A stretch of 64,000 nucleotides of DNA from Monilinia fructicola (GCA_008692225.1 VICG01000006.1:625501-689500), one strand, 5' to 3'. Shown: positions 1 to 13,877, counted from the first letter of the stretch. The notes: a model not told the origin generated them from the letters alone. Translations and numbers: made by a program.

Positions 1-974
1 ACGGACTTGCTTCCCTGAAGACATGAATACTATTATTTTAGCTTTGAGATTAGCTCGGATGAAACCGAAAAGAGTGTTCAACTTTTCAGGCAGAGGAACT
101 ACGCAGTAATGTTGTTGGAGTGTTGTGGGGGTCGCGGAAGACGCAGCTTCATGCACTGCAACATATTCGGGCTCCTTCAAACTCAATCTTCCAAGGTCTG
201 ACACCTTTTTTGTTTGGGTGGCACTGAACAGCATCGTCTGCCTTTGTTTTGGTAGATGTTCCAGTATGGCATCAACCGATTTTTGAAATCCCATGTCCAT
301 AATTCGATCCGCTTCATCTAGGACTAGCATTTGTAGATTATCCACATCGAATGCGGCTGTTTGATCCATATGTTGTAGCATGCGCCCCGGCGTGCACACA
401 AGTATATTCATCCTCCCTAAACGTTCTCTCTCCTCTTGTAAACTTCGACCTCCGATAATTAATCCCGCTGAGAAGGTATGATATCGTCCGATTTTTCGCA
501 GAACCTCGAAGATTTGGATTGCCAACTCTCGAGTAGGCGATATAATGAGAGCTCCAAGCCCATCCAATTCGGTCCATTTTTGTCGGTAGAGATTCTCCAG
601 AACCGGTACTAAAAATGCAAGAGTCTTTCCACTACCAGTTTTGGCAGCACCCAGAATATCTTTCCCTTTTAGCGCGAGAGGTACAGCTTTCGATTGAACG
701 TCCGTTAAAGTTTTGAAATGAGACGCTTCGAGTCCAGATGAGGTCGGTTCAGATAGGGGGAGTTCTGAAAAGGTTTTTATTTCTGCTTTCGCATCCTAAG
801 ACAGTGAGAAGATGGTCGACAATCAAGATGGATAATTGCGAGACTTACAAGTTCATCAATTGCTTTTTGAAGTTTTTCGAGATCTTCGACATCTCTTTTC
901 CTTTTTAGAGTTCGCGCATCATTTTTGACCTTTTTTATATTCTTTGACTTGCGTCCGGTAGGTGGTGGTGCCAT
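1..974 (-). CDS. DBP4: ATP-dependent RNA helicase Dbp4/Hca4 (DDX10 family), 3' part cut by window edge
   Basis: DEAD-box helicase needed for release of U14 snoRNA and early 18S rRNA processing in the nucleolus (family knowledge). Exon 1 is 974..849 (42 codons), followed by a 53-bp intron 848..796 (GTAAGT...TTAG). Exon 2 runs from 795 past the window start; about 307 residues are visible. The N-terminus is basic (KNIKK, LKRKRD), as in Dbp4. Visible motifs in order: the Q-motif region (LPLSEPT), Walker [16 protein letters not shown], a CTPGR-type Ib motif, DEADRI and the SAT motif III. The reading frame is clean to the edge. The ATG at 974 follows two weaker upstream possibilities and fits the family's MAPP-type start. 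It is divergent from DBP10 with 236 bp between the two ATGs, so the two probably share a promoter region. The C-terminal helicase lobe and basic tail lie outside the window. Confidence 0.95.
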
Positions 975-1210
975 AATTTTGAAATTTATCCTACAATACC
1001 AATTCCTCAATCAATGTTCCAAAATATTTCCAACTTATTTTTCCCTCACGGGCAGATTTTCCTCCAAAATTTAAGGTTTTGCACTAATGAAGGCGGTGAG
1101 TTAATGCACGAGCCATATCAGAAAAAAAGTTGAACTGATAAGATTTTGGATATCTTCAATGCTTCAATCTTGATGCTTTGCGCGTCCTGTTGAAAATTAG
1201 GACAATCAAA
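975..1210. promoter_or_regulatory. Shared intergenic region between divergent DBP4 and DBP10
   Basis: A 236-bp gap separates the two start codons of oppositely oriented ribosome-assembly helicases. It contains AT-rich tracts and a TTGAAAATTAG segment near 1190 that resembles the yeast RRPE ribosome-biogenesis element. I see no clear PAC box. That it works as a bidirectional promoter is inferred from geometry only. Confidence 0.4.
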
Positions 1211-4013
1211 ATGCCTCGTCGCGCAGCATCACCCGCCCTTTCGGAGAACGAATTCGATATCACAAAGTCCCTCTTCAATGACGATATCGACGGAGATGAT
1301 GACGACTTCGGAAATATAACTACCAAAAACGTAGAACCTTTGGATGCTAATGGTATACTGGACTTGGGACTTGAGAGCGATGGAGATGGTGATGGAGCTT
1401 TTATATCGGCACAGCAAGCGGCTGCAAATCGAAAGGCGTCAAACCTCAAAGGCCAAAGTGTGAAGAAGGGTGGTGGATTTCAAGCAATGGGTAAGTCATT
1501 TTTTTCTGTCTGTATTTTTCACAACCGTGCTAATTCCAAGTCCAGGATTGAACTCCCATTTGTTGAAGGCAATTAGTAGAAAAGGATTTAATGTACCTAC
1601 ACCAATTCAGCGAAAAACGATACCATTAGTCCTCGATAATCAAGATGTTGTCGGTATGGCTAGAACTGGTTCCGGAAAGACTGCGGCTTTCGTTATTCCA
1701 ATGATTGAAAAATTGAGGGCTCATAGTGTACGTGTGGGTGCAAGAGCTTTGATTATGTCGCCATCTCGAGAGTTGGCATTACAAACATTGAAAGTCGTGA
1801 AGGAATTCGGGCGAGGAACCGACCTTAAATGTGTTTTACTTGTTGGAGGTGACAGTCTCGAAGAACAATTCGGATTTATGGCCAGTAATCCCGATATTGT
1901 TATTGCTACGCCCGGTCGATTTTTACATTTGAAGGTAGAAATGTCCTTGGATTTATCATCTATGAAATATGTTGTTTTTGATGAGGCCGATCGTCTATTC
2001 GAGATGGGTTTCGCTGCGCAACTTGGCGAGATTCTACACGCCTTGCCAGTTTCAAGACAAACTTTGTTATTTTCTGCCACGTTACCAAAGTCCTTGGTAG
2101 AATTCGCAAGGGCTGGTCTCCAAGAGCCCAGTTTAGTTCGTCTTGATGCGGAAAGCAAAGTCTCCCCGGATCTCCAGAGTGCATTTTTTAGCGTTAAGGG
2201 TGCCGAAAAAGAGGGTGCTTTGTTGCACATTCTCCAAGATTTGGTCAAGATGCCTACCGGCCTACCAGAGAATGCACTGAATGCAACAGGAAACTTTGAC
2301 AAAAAGCGCAAGAGAGGCTCCGATGGTCCGGGTAAGAAGCTGAAGCCTACCGAGCATTCAACAATCATATTCGCAGCTACAAAACATCACGTCGACTATC
2401 TCGCTTCTCTCCTTCGAATGTCTGGATTTGCTGTTTCTCATGCTTATGGTTCACTTGATCAGACTGCTCGAAATATTCAAGTAGAAGATTTCCGTACTGG
2501 AAAATCAAATATATTAGTAGTTACCGATGTTGCTGCTAGAGGTATTGATATCCCAGTCTTGGCAAATGTTATTAACTACGATTTTCCACCACAACCCAAG
2601 GTTTTTGTCCATCGAGTCGGTCGTACAGCAAGAGCTGGTCAACGGGGTTGGAGTTACAGTTTGGTTAGGGATACTGACGCGCCATATCTTCTTGATTTGC
2701 AACTCTTTCTCGGAAGGAGACTACTTCTCGGACGCGAGTGTGGTGATTCGCCAAATTATGCTGAAGATGTAATTGTTGGTGCTCTGCAGAGGAATGAGAT
2801 AGAAAGCAAGGCGGAATGGATTACGAAACTTCTCTATGATGATGATGATCTCACTGCACTTCGAAATGTATCAATTAAAGGAGAGAGGCTTTACGTCAAG
2901 ACACGTAATTCGGCATCTAGCGAGAGTGCAAAGAGAGCCAAAGAAGTCGTCGCATCAAAAGGATGGATGGAGTTACATCCATTGTTCAAGGATGTCACCA
3001 ACGGTGCTGAACAAGCTCGTTTGGAGATGCTTGCCAAAATTAGTGGGTTCCGGCCTAATGAAACCGTCTTTGAAATTGGGCAAAAAGGAAAAGCGGCACA
3101 TAGTGAGGCTGCAGAAATCATGCGACATAGAAGGGAAAAGATCATTCCACGAAGGCAGAAGGAGGAGGATGAAAAGGCAGCCGCAGCTGCAGAAGAAGAT
3201 AATGATGATTCTCCAGCAGAGGCAGATAATGATGATCTTGAGGTCACTGTCTCTGGAGGAGATGACGACATGGCTGAAGCTTCTGATGGTGAGCTTGAAG
3301 TTACATTCTCCAAAGCAGCCCAAAAAGGCAAAGGTCGAACACTTTCCTGGAAAGACTCCGAAAACTTCATGTCATACACTCCCAAAACTATCAATACAGC
3401 AGAAGAACGTGGATACGGTGTTCATTCTGGTTCCTATAATACAGCATCTCAAAACTCAAATTTCGTTGAGGCAGCCAGGGGCGTAACCATGGATCTTACT
3501 AATGATGACGGGGCGAAATCTTTTGCTGAACCCTCCAGGGCAAAGGGAATGAGGTGGGATAAAAAGAACAGCAAGTATGTCGCTCGGGCAAACGATGAGG
3601 ATGGATCCAAAGGAACCAAATACATTCGTGGAGAGAGTGGTCAAAAGATTGCAGCAAGTTTCCAAAGTGGTCGATTTGACAGATGGCGTAAAGCACACAA
3701 GGTCGACCGCATGCCCCGAACTGGTGAAGCAGAACGCGAAGGCCCTGCAAGTGCTGGTGGGGTAGGACGAGGTTTCGGAACAAGATATAAGCATAAGCAA
3801 GAGAAAGCACCCAAGGAGGCAGATAAATATCGTGACGATTATCATGTGAGAAAGAAGAGGGTTGCCGAGGCAAAAGAGAAGAGAATTGGTTCGTTTAAGG
3901 ATGGATCTGGGAAGTCGGAAATCAAAAGTACGGAGGATATTCGAAAGGAGAGGAAGTTGCAGGAGAGGAGAAAGGCAAAGAATGCTAGACCGTCGAAAAA
4001 GGGTAAATATTAG
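1211..4013 (+). CDS. DBP10: ATP-dependent RNA helicase Dbp10 (DDX54 family)
   Basis: Nucleolar DEAD-box helicase of 60S subunit assembly. Exon 1 is 1211..1490; intron 1491..1545 (55 bp, GTAAGT, branch GCTAAT, CCAG); exon 2 is 1546..4013. The product is 915 aa, the usual size for fungal Dbp10. The N-terminus is acidic, with a GDDDD-type run. The helicase core shows Walker A ARTGSGKT near residue 132, [19 protein letters not shown] near 238, [20 protein letters not shown] near 418 and [10 protein letters not shown]. After the core come the Dbp10-type C-terminal region and a long basic, Lys/Arg-rich tail ending in KKGKY. An upstream in-frame reading that treats the intron as coding is rejected, because the spliced form restores the [13 protein letters not shown] helicase start. 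No frame breaks in 2.7 kb, unlike several later genes. Confidence 0.96.
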
Positions 4014-5217
4014 TAATATAGCGTATGCTGTGTTTTTAATAGAGAAATACAAGATGGGTGTTCTCCGCCCTGTTGTGCTACTTACTCAATAAGGCTCCTT
4101 CGGCCATTGGTAACAATGTGAATGAATTATCTCTCGGCTGGCATCGTTGGGCATCGAGTAATACAACAGGATTCAAATCCTCAATAAAAGCTTACCGTCG
4201 CACGAACTGCATCTGTCTCTCGGCAGCACCATCCAGCAACTGGCAGTCGGGTCAAGCCCAATGTTACGGTGAACCGTTCTGGGATTACGTACCTAGGTAT
4301 GCTGCAGAACCACGATTTCTAAAAACGGCGCAATTCCTCACATTCGCACCGCAAGTACAATCCATGCAGGTTTGACGGTACCGGTTCACATCTCGCTACA
4401 CGCCCATCTTTCCAATACCATTTTTTCCCTCATTCTCGCTGCCCAACCCTTGACATTGTATGCTGAGCTGATGTTGCGGAATCATATCCATATCATACTA
4501 CCTGGCGATAGCTGCTTGCTTTCTTGTGGCTGGGGGGGCTCATCGAGAGTTTTCCCACCTGTCAAAATCCGGGGTGATGAACGAGGTGGATGATCACCTT
4601 GTTCTTTCTTATTTTACTCGTGTTGAATGGGTGTTTTGTGAGCTTACTTCTCTCGCGTACATGGAGTATTCACGACAATACGCAACGCACAACATACAAC
4701 GCACAGCGCTAGATGAAAGGACAGCAAGGTTAAGCAACTGGTAGATTAATCACATATCAAATGAATCCCAACAAAACAACACCCATGCCAAAGCTCGTCT
4801 CGCACGAACGAAACGAAGGGAGCAAACCCCGCCTCCCGCCCCTTCTCCCGCTCTTGAAATCCTCCGTGCCCAAAATCAAGTAATTCCTGGTGTTCCTCGG
4901 TAGCCAGCCAGCCGTGCTTGGAGAAATGCGAACCCGATATCAATTCTAATGCCCACACCCATAGCCATGCCCGTACTGACCCACGCATAAATGACGCTCG
5001 CGGAAATTCACCATCGCATATCACATCGTGGAGGAAACGTAATGTTCCCCAATCTCTACGCTGCAGGATCAGAGCCTCGACTCTGGCGCCTGGGTGGAGA
5101 GAGATCGCCGGTGTTCAGAGTCCTCGGAGGTTTGCAAGGTCGTCTCCGTCGTGCGTAGAGAGAGGATGCGGTACAGGGATGGGCTCTATGTCGTTCAAGT
5201 TCCGTCATGGTGTATCC
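4014..5217. other. Intergenic, no supported gene
   Basis: This lies between the converging DBP10 and the orphan gene at 5218. Only short overlapping ORFs of 60-105 codons occur, with no recognisable motif, splice pattern or conserved-looking protein. It presumably contains the 3' UTRs of both flanking genes. Confidence 0.5.
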
Positions 5218-6330
5218 TTAACGATTCGCTCTAGGCGCCTCTATTCCCATGCCCATTCCCACACCCATCCCCCCGTGCCCTTGATGCTCATCCCCATCGT
5301 CATCGCCGCTCCATCGTCTTCCACTCCCGTGACCATGTGCGTTTCCGCTCTCCTCGCCCCTTCCCTGCCGCTTTCTCCTCCTTTTCCTGCCCTCCTCGCC
5401 GACACGCTTGTTTCCCAACTCCGCTTCCAAATTGTCAAGCTCCTCCCTCATCTTATCTTTATACTCCCAATCTGCGTTTCCCCCTCCCATACACAGCACC
5501 ACATCCGTTTCCGAAGCACGTCTCTTGCGGGATTCAGGGGGGGATGTGTAAGCGAGAGGGGTCCAGGGGTCTGGTTGTTCGGATTGGGGGAGAGCGGTTG
5601 CGAGGGGTTGTGTTTGGAGTGGATTGTATGTTTGTTGGGGTTGGATTGAGTTGAGGTATGCTTGGTTTGGTTGGGCGGAGGATTGCGCGGTGTATTGGGA
5701 GATGTATGATGGAGGATAGCGATGATGGGAGGCAGGTGGAGGCGTGGGGACGGCGGGTGGTGGTGGGTTAGGGTATGGTGGTGATGAGTTGATTGATTCT
5801 TGAGAGGATGTTGTATAGGGTTGGAGATAGGGGTGATAGGAAGACTCCGATAGATTTGTATTTGTGTGCTGTTGTGAAGAGGTTCTAGTCGGAAATGGTG
5901 GTTGAATTGAGGATTCGGAGTAAGGAGTTTGATAAGAGGATGATGAGGGTGTCGAGTAAGTTGCTTGGGGATAAGGTGCTGGTGCTATTGCCCTATATGG
6001 TGCTGTTTGATACTCTTCATATTGAGCAGAAAGGAGAGACCCCGGTCGACTATCTCCATTTGAGCTCTGATGGGGTGAAGTCACAGATTCAAGTGGCGAT
6101 CCACTACTTCACAAAACGATTAGTTTATCACTCTTTTAACCACAACATAGAAGAAGGTATGCAACAAACCTCCGTCGTCTCGGCGATCCAATCTCAGCTC
6201 TATTTGAACTAAAGTCTGTAAAATTCTGTTCCTCCATATCTGTTCTTGTGCCGCTAGTACCAGGCGGCTGACTTTGAATCTCACCCTCTAACTCTTTAGC
6301 CCCGACGTCTAATCCGCTTCGCAAACCCAT
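5218..6330 (-). CDS. Orphan disordered protein, S/P/Q/Y-rich with basic coiled segment
   Basis: I do not recognise a family. Exon 1 is 6330..6170 (ATG at 6330); the intron starts with GTTTGT at 6169 and ends at an AG at 6107 or, three bases on, at 6104. Both acceptors keep frame, giving 349 or 348 aa, and a branch-like ACTAAT lies just upstream. Exon 2 continues to the TAA at 5218. Without the spliced exon the long ORF has no ATG (it would need a GTG at 6084), which supports the two-exon model. Residues about 80-230 are low-complexity Ser/Pro/Gln/Tyr, in the style of transcription co-regulators. Then come a KRRASE basic patch, a short acidic/basic coiled-coil-like stretch (EELDNLEAELGNKR), a KRRRKR cluster that could be nuclear targeting, and a Gly/Met-rich tail. 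Function unknown. Confidence 0.6.
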
Positions 6331-7648
6331 GTATACATATATTCATGCAATGAAAATCTTGTCATCTAAACCAACAGAAGACTAGAAGAAAAAACAAGAG
6401 ACCATGAAGAGTATAAACATCCGTGATAGGTGAGAGAACGAGCTTACTTATACTTGAAGTAGTCAGTTCTCACTCACATAGACATATATATGATGTATGC
6501 CTTTCACGACACTTCTCCATACACAGGAGAAAACCAGCGGGGAGAAATTTACGTTTCACAACATCGCCCTACCTGCTTACCTGCCTACCTGCCTACCGGC
6601 AACGCCCTACCCTACTTACCGGTGACATGGAACGCAGTTGTACACACATGCTAGTCCTGATTCATGTTTGTTGATATTGTGTTCAATCCAGCCGAACAGG
6701 GACAGAGTCAGGCTCGCTCATCCGACCCAACATGACTTGTTGGTTAAAGCATTATATCACATCATATCTTTTGATTGCTGCTTCCTCAGATTTGACCACA
6801 TGTAAGACTGATTACACATGGATCATGATATGGGAATTTACCATTTACCACCGAAGCTGAATGATGAGAAACGGTGAGAATAATACCAGGCAGTAGAACT
6901 AAAGAAATTTATGCGGGAGCAAAAGTGGCTGAATAAGAATTCAAGCAAACATCACAGAAGGTATCCAATTACCCATCGCGAGGCTGATAGTGGCTTGGTG
7001 GAGCTTGATGATTATGATGGTGGAGTTGATGTGTATTCTTCAACTTCGGCCCCCATCCGTGACAGGGGTGTGATTTTGCTAAGCCGCAGAGTCGAGGCGC
7101 ATCTGAAGAATATCATCAGAGCAATCCTATTTCAATGATTAGTATGATTGAGATTAGATGATCAACGTGAGATCAATGCGCTGTTCTCCAGACGTTTCCA
7201 TACATGCCCAATTGTAATGGAAAGTTGCATGAATCTAAGAACTGGGAAGTGGTTAGTGGTAAGTGAAGTAAAATGGAACGGGAAGGGTGGGGTGAGGTTC
7301 TGGTTCTCCTTAACACAGCCCATTCAAGAATGTCGCTTGAAAAAAAGCCCTCTGCCTAAATACTTTCCTTGTTAATGGACTCAAATCGGGGTTCTTAAAT
7401 GAACATGACTCACGAGTAACTATTGACATCAAAATCAAAATCAAAATCACGTTGTCAAGGTTGAATAGATCAAGTGAACTGTATGTCAATGTTTCACGTC
7501 CTGCCCCACGAAATAGATGGCTGTGAAGAGATTGAAAATTCGCAGACTGTTTGCAAGTTGTGGCATCGTTCTGAAATTAGTCTAACATACTTGGAAGAAC
7601 CTGTATGTAGGTTGAATATTCCGACTTCTATATCATAGCTTCCATAAC
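6331..7648. other. Intergenic, no supported gene
   Basis: About 1.3 kb with only ORFs under 85 codons and no recognisable domain. It contains a short run of repeated CCTACCTGC-type units near 6570-6615 and a small AAAATC tandem near 7430. It includes the promoter side of the orphan gene at 5218-6330 and the 3' flank of SYO1. Confidence 0.5.
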
Positions 7649-9708
7649 CTAGCTTGACTTTTCTGTCCTCTTATATTTCAAGAATCTCGCTAAATTCAAT
7701 ACCCCTTCATCAACCCTTGAGCGTAGCTCCGGGGACTTTCTCTTATCGATTTTTTTAGCCATCTGCTTACATTTGGGTAAACATTCTGCCAAATGTTTGT
7801 CAAATTCATTGCCCCAGAAGACGGACTGGTCAAATGAATAACTCTTGTCGGCATAAATGTCAAAGATTTCGTTGAGGGCTTCTACTGCATGCGCCGCAGG
7901 CGTTTCGGGGACGCCAGCAAGGAGGGTAATGAGGAAAACACCAACTTCTCGGTTAAGTTCGGTGGGTGCAGGTTCAAGTGCAAGACTGCCTAAGACGCCG
8001 ATACATTTAACACCTAAAGACTGGAAAGCTGAATCGTCAAGATCTTCTGCATCTTTCCTGGGAACTTTGGAATCGGTCGGAGTTTCAAATCCCTTTGAAG
8101 CATGGTAGAGGGCCATGAACTTTCTATGCTCATCCGCTCGTATCTGGATACGCCCTTGAACGCTCTTAGAAACAGCCCAGGCAATGCTAGTAATAGATGC
8201 AGCCAATTCGATATTAGCCGTGTTCGATGCAAGTACACGATATACCACTTCATCCCAAATGCGCTGAGCAAGGATGGCCCATGCCTTCTGAAGACTTCCA
8301 AGGTGACTCTTAGAAAAGTCAATGGATGATACAGTCCATGCGATATTGTTCAAAGCTGCTAAAGCAGGGGTCTGTACATCGCCATCCTGCATATCTGAAT
8401 CCTCGGATAATTGCGCAAGTGCTATAACGGCGGGACAGGCGATTTGGACAAGCTGATGAAGTGTATCCTGATCATTCGATTTCTCTTCTTCCTCAGGGTC
8501 ATCTCCTAAAACCATATCCATATCAGCCTCGATATCTTCTTGTGTCATTTCGTTCTCTCCTTCGCTCAAGTCTCCTTCCGACAAATCTGCATCGTTCTCA
8601 ACCATCTCGTCTTCATTCACATCCTCGTCATCATCTCCAAATCCTTCGAACACCTCCTCCTTCCCATTACCGAGTTCCAGGGCTTCCTGAAGACTAGTTG
8701 CAATCGATGCAGTAATTTCAAGGGCCATTTGCAAAATTCGGTCCGGGCTGGAGTGTGTGGTGTGACCGTTTGTCCCACTGGCGCCGTTTGTCTGCTGTGC
8801 TTGCTGCATTGACTCAATCAAGGTAGGAAGAAGGATAGCATCTGAAGCACCATCCACGGGTGTGTTATCGTCGGCCCAGTTCATAGCGGTAAAGATGTTG
8901 TGAAGCACTCCACAAGTAGCAACACCCTTGAATCCACCAGAATTCTTTAATTGCATAAGCAACTTGAACCAATCTTTTTGCTCCGTGATGAATTCCACCA
9001 AGGTCTTGTTGTCTTCCGTTAAAGCTGCCAAACATGATAATACTTCATTGTTAACCTCTAATGGAGTAGTATCGAGCGACAATAATCCAAACAGAAAGTT
9101 AATGATTGTAGATATTTTAGATATAGCTTCGACAATTTCGATATCTGCTTCAGATAGAGAGGTCAAAATTGTTATTACAGAACTCGTGAGATTCCAGAGA
9201 AGGTCTTGTTGAGGTTTTGGAAGTTTTGATAACGGGGTATCTTTTGAATCAATTGTTTCGATGATCTAGTCTTGTTAGTATATTTATTGATGCGCTGTGA
9301 TATTATACGACGCCTTACTGATTTAATAGCTCCCTCAATCGCGGTCAATATATCCTGTCTATATAAGTGCACACAAAAATCCGCTTCCTCTTCCAATGCC
9401 AAATTTCTCATTGTTCCCCATCCTGCGATTCTCGTTTCCATGCTAGAATCAGTAAGGGTTTGTTCGAGTAGGATTTGAACAATTTTCTCTCGCAAGAATA
9501 ATTTTCGACATTTTGGATCGTCAGCGAGGTTCGCAATGGCAGTTGCTGCAGCTGATCTCTTTGACTGGTCTGCACTCTGTAAGTCCTGAAGAACTGGCAG
9601 AATTTTGGCTACTCGAATGGCTGCGAGTTCTGGATCGGTAGGTGGTTTGATAGTTTTTGAAGTAGGATCAGCACGGTGCTTTGTCCTATTTCTAGAAGCT
9701 TTTCCCAT
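7649..9708 (-). CDS. SYO1: Symportin Syo1 (HEATR3 family), nuclear import of Rpl5/Rpl11
   Basis: Syo1 is an ARM/HEAT adaptor that co-imports Rpl5 and Rpl11 with karyopherin Kap104 and chaperones the future 5S RNP. Exon 1 is 9708..9319 (130 codons); intron 9318..9266 (53 bp, GTAAGG, branch ACTAAC, CTAG); exon 2 is 9265..7649. The product is 668 aa, normal for the family. The basic N-terminus MGKASRNRTKHR is the typical Syo1 start, where the Kap104-binding PY-type NLS lies. Armadillo-like helices follow. A long acidic loop at about residues 335-400 (FGDDDEDVNEDE and a later DPEEEE run) corresponds to the insertion that contacts Rpl11. C-terminal HEAT helices end in a basic patch. The frame is clean throughout. 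It sits tail-to-tail with nothing and is separated from IDI1 by an AT-rich repeat region. Confidence 0.93.
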
Positions 9709-10043
9709 ATTGAAGTTTGAATGAATGGATGGATGACCGAATATACTATAGTGGGAGGTTTATAATGACTTGACTTAAGTTTGGGGAGTAAATAACTCTT
9801 CGAATCTTGAAGTGTTGAAGCGTTTAAAGGTTTTGGAAGATTAGAGTAAAGGTTCAGATTGATGGAACTTTTTTTTTCTGCCCCTCCATATATTAGATAC
9901 GTACCTAATCAATACTAGCACTGGAGATTGTGTGTATTATGTAAGCGGGTAGATTTTCATTTGCTTTATTAAACTCACGTGTTAATGAATTAATTCGTAA
10001 TTAATTAATTCAATAGAGCGATAAATAGTGAGTGAATGTAAGG

Positions 10044-10084
10044 TTAATAATAAAAATAATAATAAATAATAATAAATAATAATA

Positions 10085-10117
<33 letters not shown>

Positions 10118-10213
10118 TAATAAATAATAATAAATAATAATAAATAATAATAAATAATAATAATAATAATAAATAATAATAATAATAATAAATAATAATA
10201 AATAATATTATAT
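10044..10213. repeat. (AAT/AAAT)n microsatellite
   Basis: About 170 bp of AATAATAAAT-type repeats with periodic TAAATAATAA units, continuing into imperfect AT-rich sequence to about 10370. It lies in the SYO1-IDI1 intergenic space. Confidence 0.9.
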
Positions 10214-10581
10214 TATAATAAATAATTATTAAATTATAATAAATACTTATTAATTTATAATAAACAGATAAGTATTTATAATAGATTAAAATAACAATAA
10301 TATATATAAATATTCATTAATTAGAAATGTTAATAATTAATTATAATTATAATAAATAATTCTCCCAGCCAGATTCAATACTGTAATAGCCTTTACTAGG
10401 TACTTCCAGGTTCCAAGGTTGTAAAGTAGTTTCTAATTAGCCAAATTAATTACCACCAACCACACCTGAGCACTACCAAGTACTCATAAATCCATCCCAC
10501 CACTCACTCAATTTTGAGGCATTTTCAAGAGTCGTTTTGTCAATTATCCCTTTGAGCCATTTTTTGAACATTTAACCACCC

Positions 10582-10618
10582 GTGGACCTACTGGACCTCC
10601 TGGACCTATTGGACCTAG
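10582..10618. repeat. Short 9-bp tandem repeat, GGACCTnnT x4
   Basis: Four consecutive units of the form GGACCTACT/GGACCTCCT/GGACCTATT/GGACCTAGC lie about 140 bp upstream of the IDI1 start codon, probably in its promoter or 5' UTR. Confidence 0.75.
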
Positions 10619-10754
10619 CTAGAGGTACCACCAATCTATAATAATAATTCAATCCAACCTACTGCGAACCTGCAAGGCTTGCCCAGGTGGCCGTTGTTAC
10701 TATAAATCTTCATAAAAGACAACTACCACCCACCACTGATCCTTCGTTTTGAAA

Positions 10755-11660
<906 letters not shown>

Positions 11661-13058
11661 GGACGGGTTTCTAGGAGCGAGGTGGCATTGAGAATGATAT
11701 CATGGAGGAGTTATTGGGAAGCTGAGAGTCTTACCATGCATATTATATTGCATATGGGCATTGAGGTTTGCTGCCATACCAAAGTTTATACCCAACAGAA
11801 AAGCGGAATCGCTTGATTACGCCTAATTAATATCATCCAGTACGAGCAAAGCGGGCCAATTCCGAAAAAACTTTCCAATTGGACTTTCTGTAAACCAGCA
11901 AAATGCAACACACAACATGCGAGGGAGCACGTCGTCTCATTATCTTTCTATCTTTTTACTACAGTACTCAAATTATGATCACTTTCTTGATCTAACACTA
12001 CCTATCTATCTATCTTTCATATCCTTTATCTCGCTTATCTCAATTGTTATTTTCATTGTTCAAGCTTTTCATCTTATCTCCCTCCAGTGGAGTCGAGAAA
12101 GTTTCATGACATTAAAGTCGGTGGACGGGACTTCCTCGTCTTGCCGCATAAAAGGGCCACTCCGATATCTCTAACTTTATTCGGTAGGTACAGCCAAGAC
12201 GCCCCGGACCAGATGATCTCGACATGGCGTCCCCTGTCAAACTTGACAAGTAAAGTATCCATGTATTGGTTGCTCTGGGTTGACATCAAATTCATAAAGT
12301 TACAATCAATCCAATCGGCGTATGCAATTCAATTGGAATATGCGGTGGCCTACATTTGTACCAAGGGCCCTCACCGGGCTTAACCTCGTTGGCCACCATG
12401 AATCTGCGGGCTTACCTCGTGCTAGTATACGAGTGGGGTTATGCAGCTGTGCATGGCTATCGTTGAGATGTATAATAGCGTGTTTGGGTCTGTGGCAATA
12501 GCTACATATACCTCGACTCAATCCCCCTTTGTTCGATTCCCCTACCTTTGATTCCCCTCAAATCTACAGAAGATCACAATCCTGAGTTTTCTACAACCAA
12601 CTTTCATCATTGAATACCTGTGAACTCAATCACGAATTAGATCTTCTCAATTCACGCCGTAGCAACCAAGCCATCCCGATTATTACAGACAATATTTGCC
12701 CAGCTCAAGCCACCATTGCCGCACACCCGCCAGTCAATATCTACTTACTGCAGACGAAGTGTGGTTCTTGAAGAATCATATCAGATCTCCCGTTGAAGAG
12801 TACCCATTGTTTGATAAACATCTACATTGATGTCGGTTGATATTCGCCAAAGTCTCAACTGCTTACGTTTTCCATCTCGATACATAACGGTATCGAGAAA
12901 CTCAGCTCTCAATAGTCCATACAGGTGATCTAAATAGGCCTGCTAGTAAACCGTATTCTTGTTCGTTCATAACCTTGCCGGATAGCCCGAGTTTGCCATA
13001 TTAACATAGCACAGAATTAGTTTTAACTTCTCAAGACTCTTATCAATAAATCGCAATC
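11661..13058. other. Intergenic, no supported gene
   Basis: About 1.4 kb between IDI1 and the GNAT gene. Short ORFs only (up to 98 codons), none with recognisable similarity. The stretch from about 12500 to 13058 is CA/CT-rich and probably holds the 5' UTR and promoter of the acetyltransferase gene. Confidence 0.5.
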
Positions 13059-13877
13059 ATGGCTCATGTTAATAATGATAATACGACCATGAATGTTCTT
13101 GAGAAGAAGCGCAGTCTTTCTCCAGCTACAACGGAGGAGGTCCGTGTTGTCAGTATCTCCGAGTACGAGGGAGCTGCCCAATGTCTCGCCGAAGCTTTCG
13201 CAAACGGACGAAGTCGCACGATACTTCGTTGATACCGATGACATGAGTTCCTACTCCGAGGACTACAAATGGAAACTTCATTGCGATATCATCAAGTACA
13301 TGACCGCTGCCCATTGCTACAAAGGTCTCGTGACGACCATTGGTCCAAACTATGAGGCGGTAGCTTTATGGTACGCCTAGGGTATCTAAACTTTCTAGAA
13401 TGACAAGCTAACATGCCCAATAGGATGCCCCCCGGCCAAGACATGGATGACTGGCTCACCTTTTTCCGTAGCGGACTTTGGAAACTCTACTTCAAACTCT
13501 CCGTCGAAGGCCGCAAACGTTTCTACGATGAATTCATGCCCCTTCTCCACCACACCATCGACCACGTCATGGGGGAGCGCAACAACAATTTCTACTACCT
13601 CGTCTATCTCGGCAGTAAACCCAGCGCCCGAGGAAAAGGTTACGCGAAGAAATTGATCCAGCATATGACGGATAGGGCGGATCGCGAAAACCGTCCCACC
13701 TATCTTGAGTCGAGTGCGGAAATCAATCTGAGCTATTATCGCAAGATGGGCTTTGAGTGGAAGACTGATATTCTTATGGAGAGGGGGGCTAAGCCGGTGA
13801 AGATGCAGATCATGGTTCGAGAGCCAAAGTTTAAGGCTGAGAGCTCGAAGGGTCAGGAGATTCGGAGGTTAGGATGA
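13059..13877 (+). CDS. GNAT-family N-acetyltransferase, with one-base frame break
   Basis: Predicted Gcn5-related acetyltransferase of the fungal small-molecule type; substrate unknown. Exon 1 is 13059..13370, intron 13371..13423 (53 bp, GTACGC, branch GCTAAC, ATAG), exon 2 is 13424..13877. The frame of exon 1 is lost at a GG doublet (13206-13207); dropping one G joins EAFAN to DEVARYFVDTDD. The corrected length is 254 aa. The acetyl-CoA-binding signature appears as YLVYLGSKPSARGKGYAKKL in exon 2 (R/Q-x-x-G-x-G/A pattern), followed by TYLESSAEINLSYYRKMGF, the usual GNAT beta4-beta5 region. The short C-terminal tail is basic. Neighbours give no clue to substrate. The indel sits outside the catalytic core, and the rest of the protein shows no decay. 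Confidence 0.82.

Larger units (their letters stand above)
9709..10754. other. Intergenic region dominated by AAT repeat and AT-rich DNA
   Basis: This 1-kb gap between the divergently transcribed SYO1 and IDI1 contains the AAT microsatellite, more AT-rich sequence to about 10370, and a 9-bp minisatellite near 10582. No ORF of note is present. Confidence 0.7.

Noticed and set aside
1721..2368. 215-codon minus ORF
   Set aside because: Antisense shadow of the DBP10 helicase core.
12532..12560. GTTCGATTCCCCTACC resembling a tRNA T-arm
   Set aside because: No acceptor stem, D-arm or anticodon stem can be placed around it.
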